NCBI GenBank assembly: GCA_011391835.1
Contig: JAABPS010000155.1
Coordinates: forward strand, 1-6,677
DNA length: 6,677 nucleotides
Direction of reading: 5' to 3'
Source of the DNA: Desulfobacteraceae bacterium
GTDB taxonomy: Bacteria; Desulfobacterota; Desulfobacteria; Desulfobacterales; JAABPS01
The notes beneath the pieces were generated by a model. The model was not told where the DNA came from, made no database searches, and saw only the letters and a list, made by a program, of their open reading frames with translations. Shown one piece after another: positions 5,545-6,677 of this stretch (within the stretch, counting starts at the first letter, position 1; each line of letters opens with the position of its first letter). The translations under genes were made by a program, and so were the position numbers.

Positions 5545-6222
5545 GTGGATATAAATTTCACCCCGTTTTTCAAAAAATACGAGGCGGTTGTTGCGATGGC
5601 GGATACCGCTTTTAATAAAGTCAGAGAAAGCTATCCTGAATGCGTTAAATGTAAAATAAATTGTTCGGATTGCTGTTTCGCTCTGTTTGATCTTACCCTT
5701 ATCGAGGCATTGTATATTAATCATAAAGTTAGTGAAAATATCGATGGAGAAAGAAGGGTAAAGCTTGAAGAAAGGGCGAATGAAGCGGACAGAGCCGTGT
5801 TTAAGCTGAAGAAAAAGGCCTATGATGAGTTAAAATCAGGAAAGAGCGAAGATGAAATAATTCAAGATCTGGCGGCAAAAAGAATAAGATGTCCTCTTCT
5901 GAACGGGACGGATTGCTGTGATCTTTATGAATTCAGACCTATAACTTGCAGATTATACGGAATTCCTGTATCTATCAGCGGGGCAGGGCACACATGCGGT
6001 TTATCGGGTTTTAAAGAAGGAAAAGATTATCAGACTGTAAACATGGATATCGTTCAAAAAAAGCTGTATGAGATATCGGATGAGCTGGTCAGGCATATCA
6101 ACTCAAACTATTTAAAATTATCGGAAGTGCTCGTGCCGTTATCTATGGCGATATTGAATGTTTATGATAAAAACTACCTTGGTCTTGTTGACGAAGACAA
6201 AACTCCAGCAAAAGAAAAATGA
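5545..6222 (+). CDS. YkgJ-type cysteine-cluster protein (CxxCxxCC family)
   Basis: Read from the GTG with an AAGGAG six bases upstream, this is a 225-residue soluble protein with no signal or membrane segment. It has two cysteine groups typical of the YkgJ (PF03692) family. The first is CVKCKINCSDCC (C33, C36, C40, C43, C44). The second is C116, C124, C125 and C135 within DCCDLYEFRPITCRLYGIP (123-141), followed by C151. Such clusters are thought to bind zinc or an iron-sulfur centre, and the biochemical role of the family is not settled. Between the groups, residues 68-115 are highly charged and probably helical. The length is typical of longer family members. A TA-bounded repeat element sits directly upstream and has probably separated the gene from its original promoter. 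A large hairpin follows the stop codon, and no operon partner is obvious. Confidence 0.88.
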   Translation: MDINFTPFFKKYEAVVAMADTAFNKVRESYPECVKCKINCSDCCFALFDLTLIEALYINHKVSENIDGERRVKLEERANEADRAVFKLKKKAYDELKSGKSEDEIIQDLAAKRIRCPLLNGTDCCDLYEFRPITCRLYGIPVSISGAGHTCGLSGFKEGKDYQTVNMDIVQKKLYEISDELVRHINSNYLKLSEVLVPLSMAILNVYDKNYLGLVDEDKTPAKEK

Positions 6223-6242
6223 CGACAAAGTAAAAAGTCATT

Positions 6243-6327
6243 CTGATGAATTGCGCTTCATCTTTAGTCATTGCAGCGTACTAACATGTACGCTGCATTC
6301 CTCAAGATTCGCGCGCCTTGCCGTCAG
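6243..6327. repeat. Long imperfect hairpin after the YkgJ-type gene
   Basis: The core is an exact ten-base stem, TGCAGCGTAC/GTACGCTGCA, around a TAACAT loop (6272-6297). Outside it, CTGATG...TTGCGC pairs imperfectly with GCGCGCC...CGTCAG, extending the fold to about 85 bases. A TATATTTTTA run follows at 6333-6342. It starts about 20 bases after the stop codon, so it could act as a transcript end or 3' stabiliser. Its layout also fits a dispersed intergenic repeat. Confidence 0.55.
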
Positions 6328-6388
6328 ATTAGTATATTTTTAAAACCGTGAAAAATGATAGAATAGCAAAATTATTAAGGATAAATAA

Positions 6389-6677
6389 ATGTCCATATTG
6401 AATAAAGACGAGGAACTGAGAAAAAAAGCTATTTTTGAGGGCATGTCTCCGAGAAGACAGAAGCACATCGAAAAAAAAGGATATGAGAAGTGGGACCCGT
6501 TTGAAATGCCAAAAGACCCAATCGATATCCGGAAAGATAAAACGAAAAGAACCTCACAGATGCTTGTGCGAGAATTTCTGCAAAGCAGGAGTTCAGAAGA
6601 ATACAGCAATGAATACGGGCGAGGGGTTTTAGATTTTTGTCTCGGTATAATTAATGAGGATGAACGCTATATAGGCA
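6389..6677 (+). CDS. Unrecognised small charged protein, 5' part only
   Basis: An open frame begins at ATG 6389, with AAGG at 6377-6380 eight bases upstream, and runs to the window edge without a stop, giving 96 residues. It starts MSILNKDEELRKKAIFEGMS and is rich in lysine, arginine and glutamate through residue 60 (SPRRQKHIEKKGYEKWDPFE, 20-39). It becomes more hydrophobic around RGVLDFCLGIINEDERY (78-94). There is no signal peptide or membrane segment. The pattern resembles conserved hypothetical proteins of Desulfobacterota that I cannot name with certainty, so no function is given. Codon use and composition match the neighbours. It is separated from the YkgJ-type gene by 166 bases and a hairpin, so it is probably transcribed on its own. 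Confidence 0.72.
   Translation, partial: MSILNKDEELRKKAIFEGMSPRRQKHIEKKGYEKWDPFEMPKDPIDIRKDKTKRTSQMLVREFLQSRSSEEYSNEYGRGVLDFCLGIINEDERYIG

Noticed and set aside
6435..6632. Plus-strand 65-residue frame near the right end
   Set aside because: It overlaps the open frame from 6389 in another phase, with no ribosome-binding site and a composition unlike a protein; the 6389 frame is preferred.

Overview
The window carries four complete protein genes and the start of a fifth, with unusually structured intergenic DNA between them. The gene types fit an anaerobic Desulfobacterota (Deltaproteobacteria) lineage, probably a sulfate reducer or syntroph relative. These types are orphan LivJ-type receptors, a CoA-transferase/GNAT fusion and a YkgJ-type cysteine-cluster protein. 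The hairpin-forming intergenic repeats also remind me of such genomes. The placement is inference: there is no rRNA or marker gene to confirm it.

Positions 1-3010 hold two divergently transcribed periplasmic ligand-binding proteins of the branched-chain amino-acid type (34-1326 on minus, 1599-2804 on plus). They share an A+T-rich 272-base control region with a plausible promoter for each gene. A perfect 16-bp palindrome lies just downstream of the plus-strand promoter. No permease or ATPase gene is present in the window. Downstream of the second receptor, two copies of a short hairpin repeat (2834-2854 and 2945-2965) fill the gap. The second copy is followed by a T-rich run and probably ends the transcript.

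Positions 3011-4900 (minus) encode a 629-residue fusion: a class I CoA-transferase of the acetyl-CoA hydrolase/4-hydroxybutyrate CoA-transferase family, followed by a GNAT acetyltransferase domain. The GNAT part looks like the catalytic domain of Pat-type protein lysine acetyltransferases. This is the most interesting gene here.

Positions 4901-5544 have no gene. They hold three separate inverted-repeat structures: a 53-bp hairpin touching the ribosome-binding site of the fusion gene; a 245-bp element with 38-40 bp imperfect inverted arms and nested stems; and a 181-bp MITE-like element with terminal inverted repeats bounded by TA. The last ends four bases before the ribosome-binding site of the YkgJ-type gene (5545-6222, plus).

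Positions 6223-6388 hold another long imperfect hairpin. A small, unrecognised protein gene starts at 6389 and runs off the window. The genes do not form an obvious pathway. The plausible links are that both receptors share one control region, and that the transferase fusion could couple acyl-CoA pools to acetylation.
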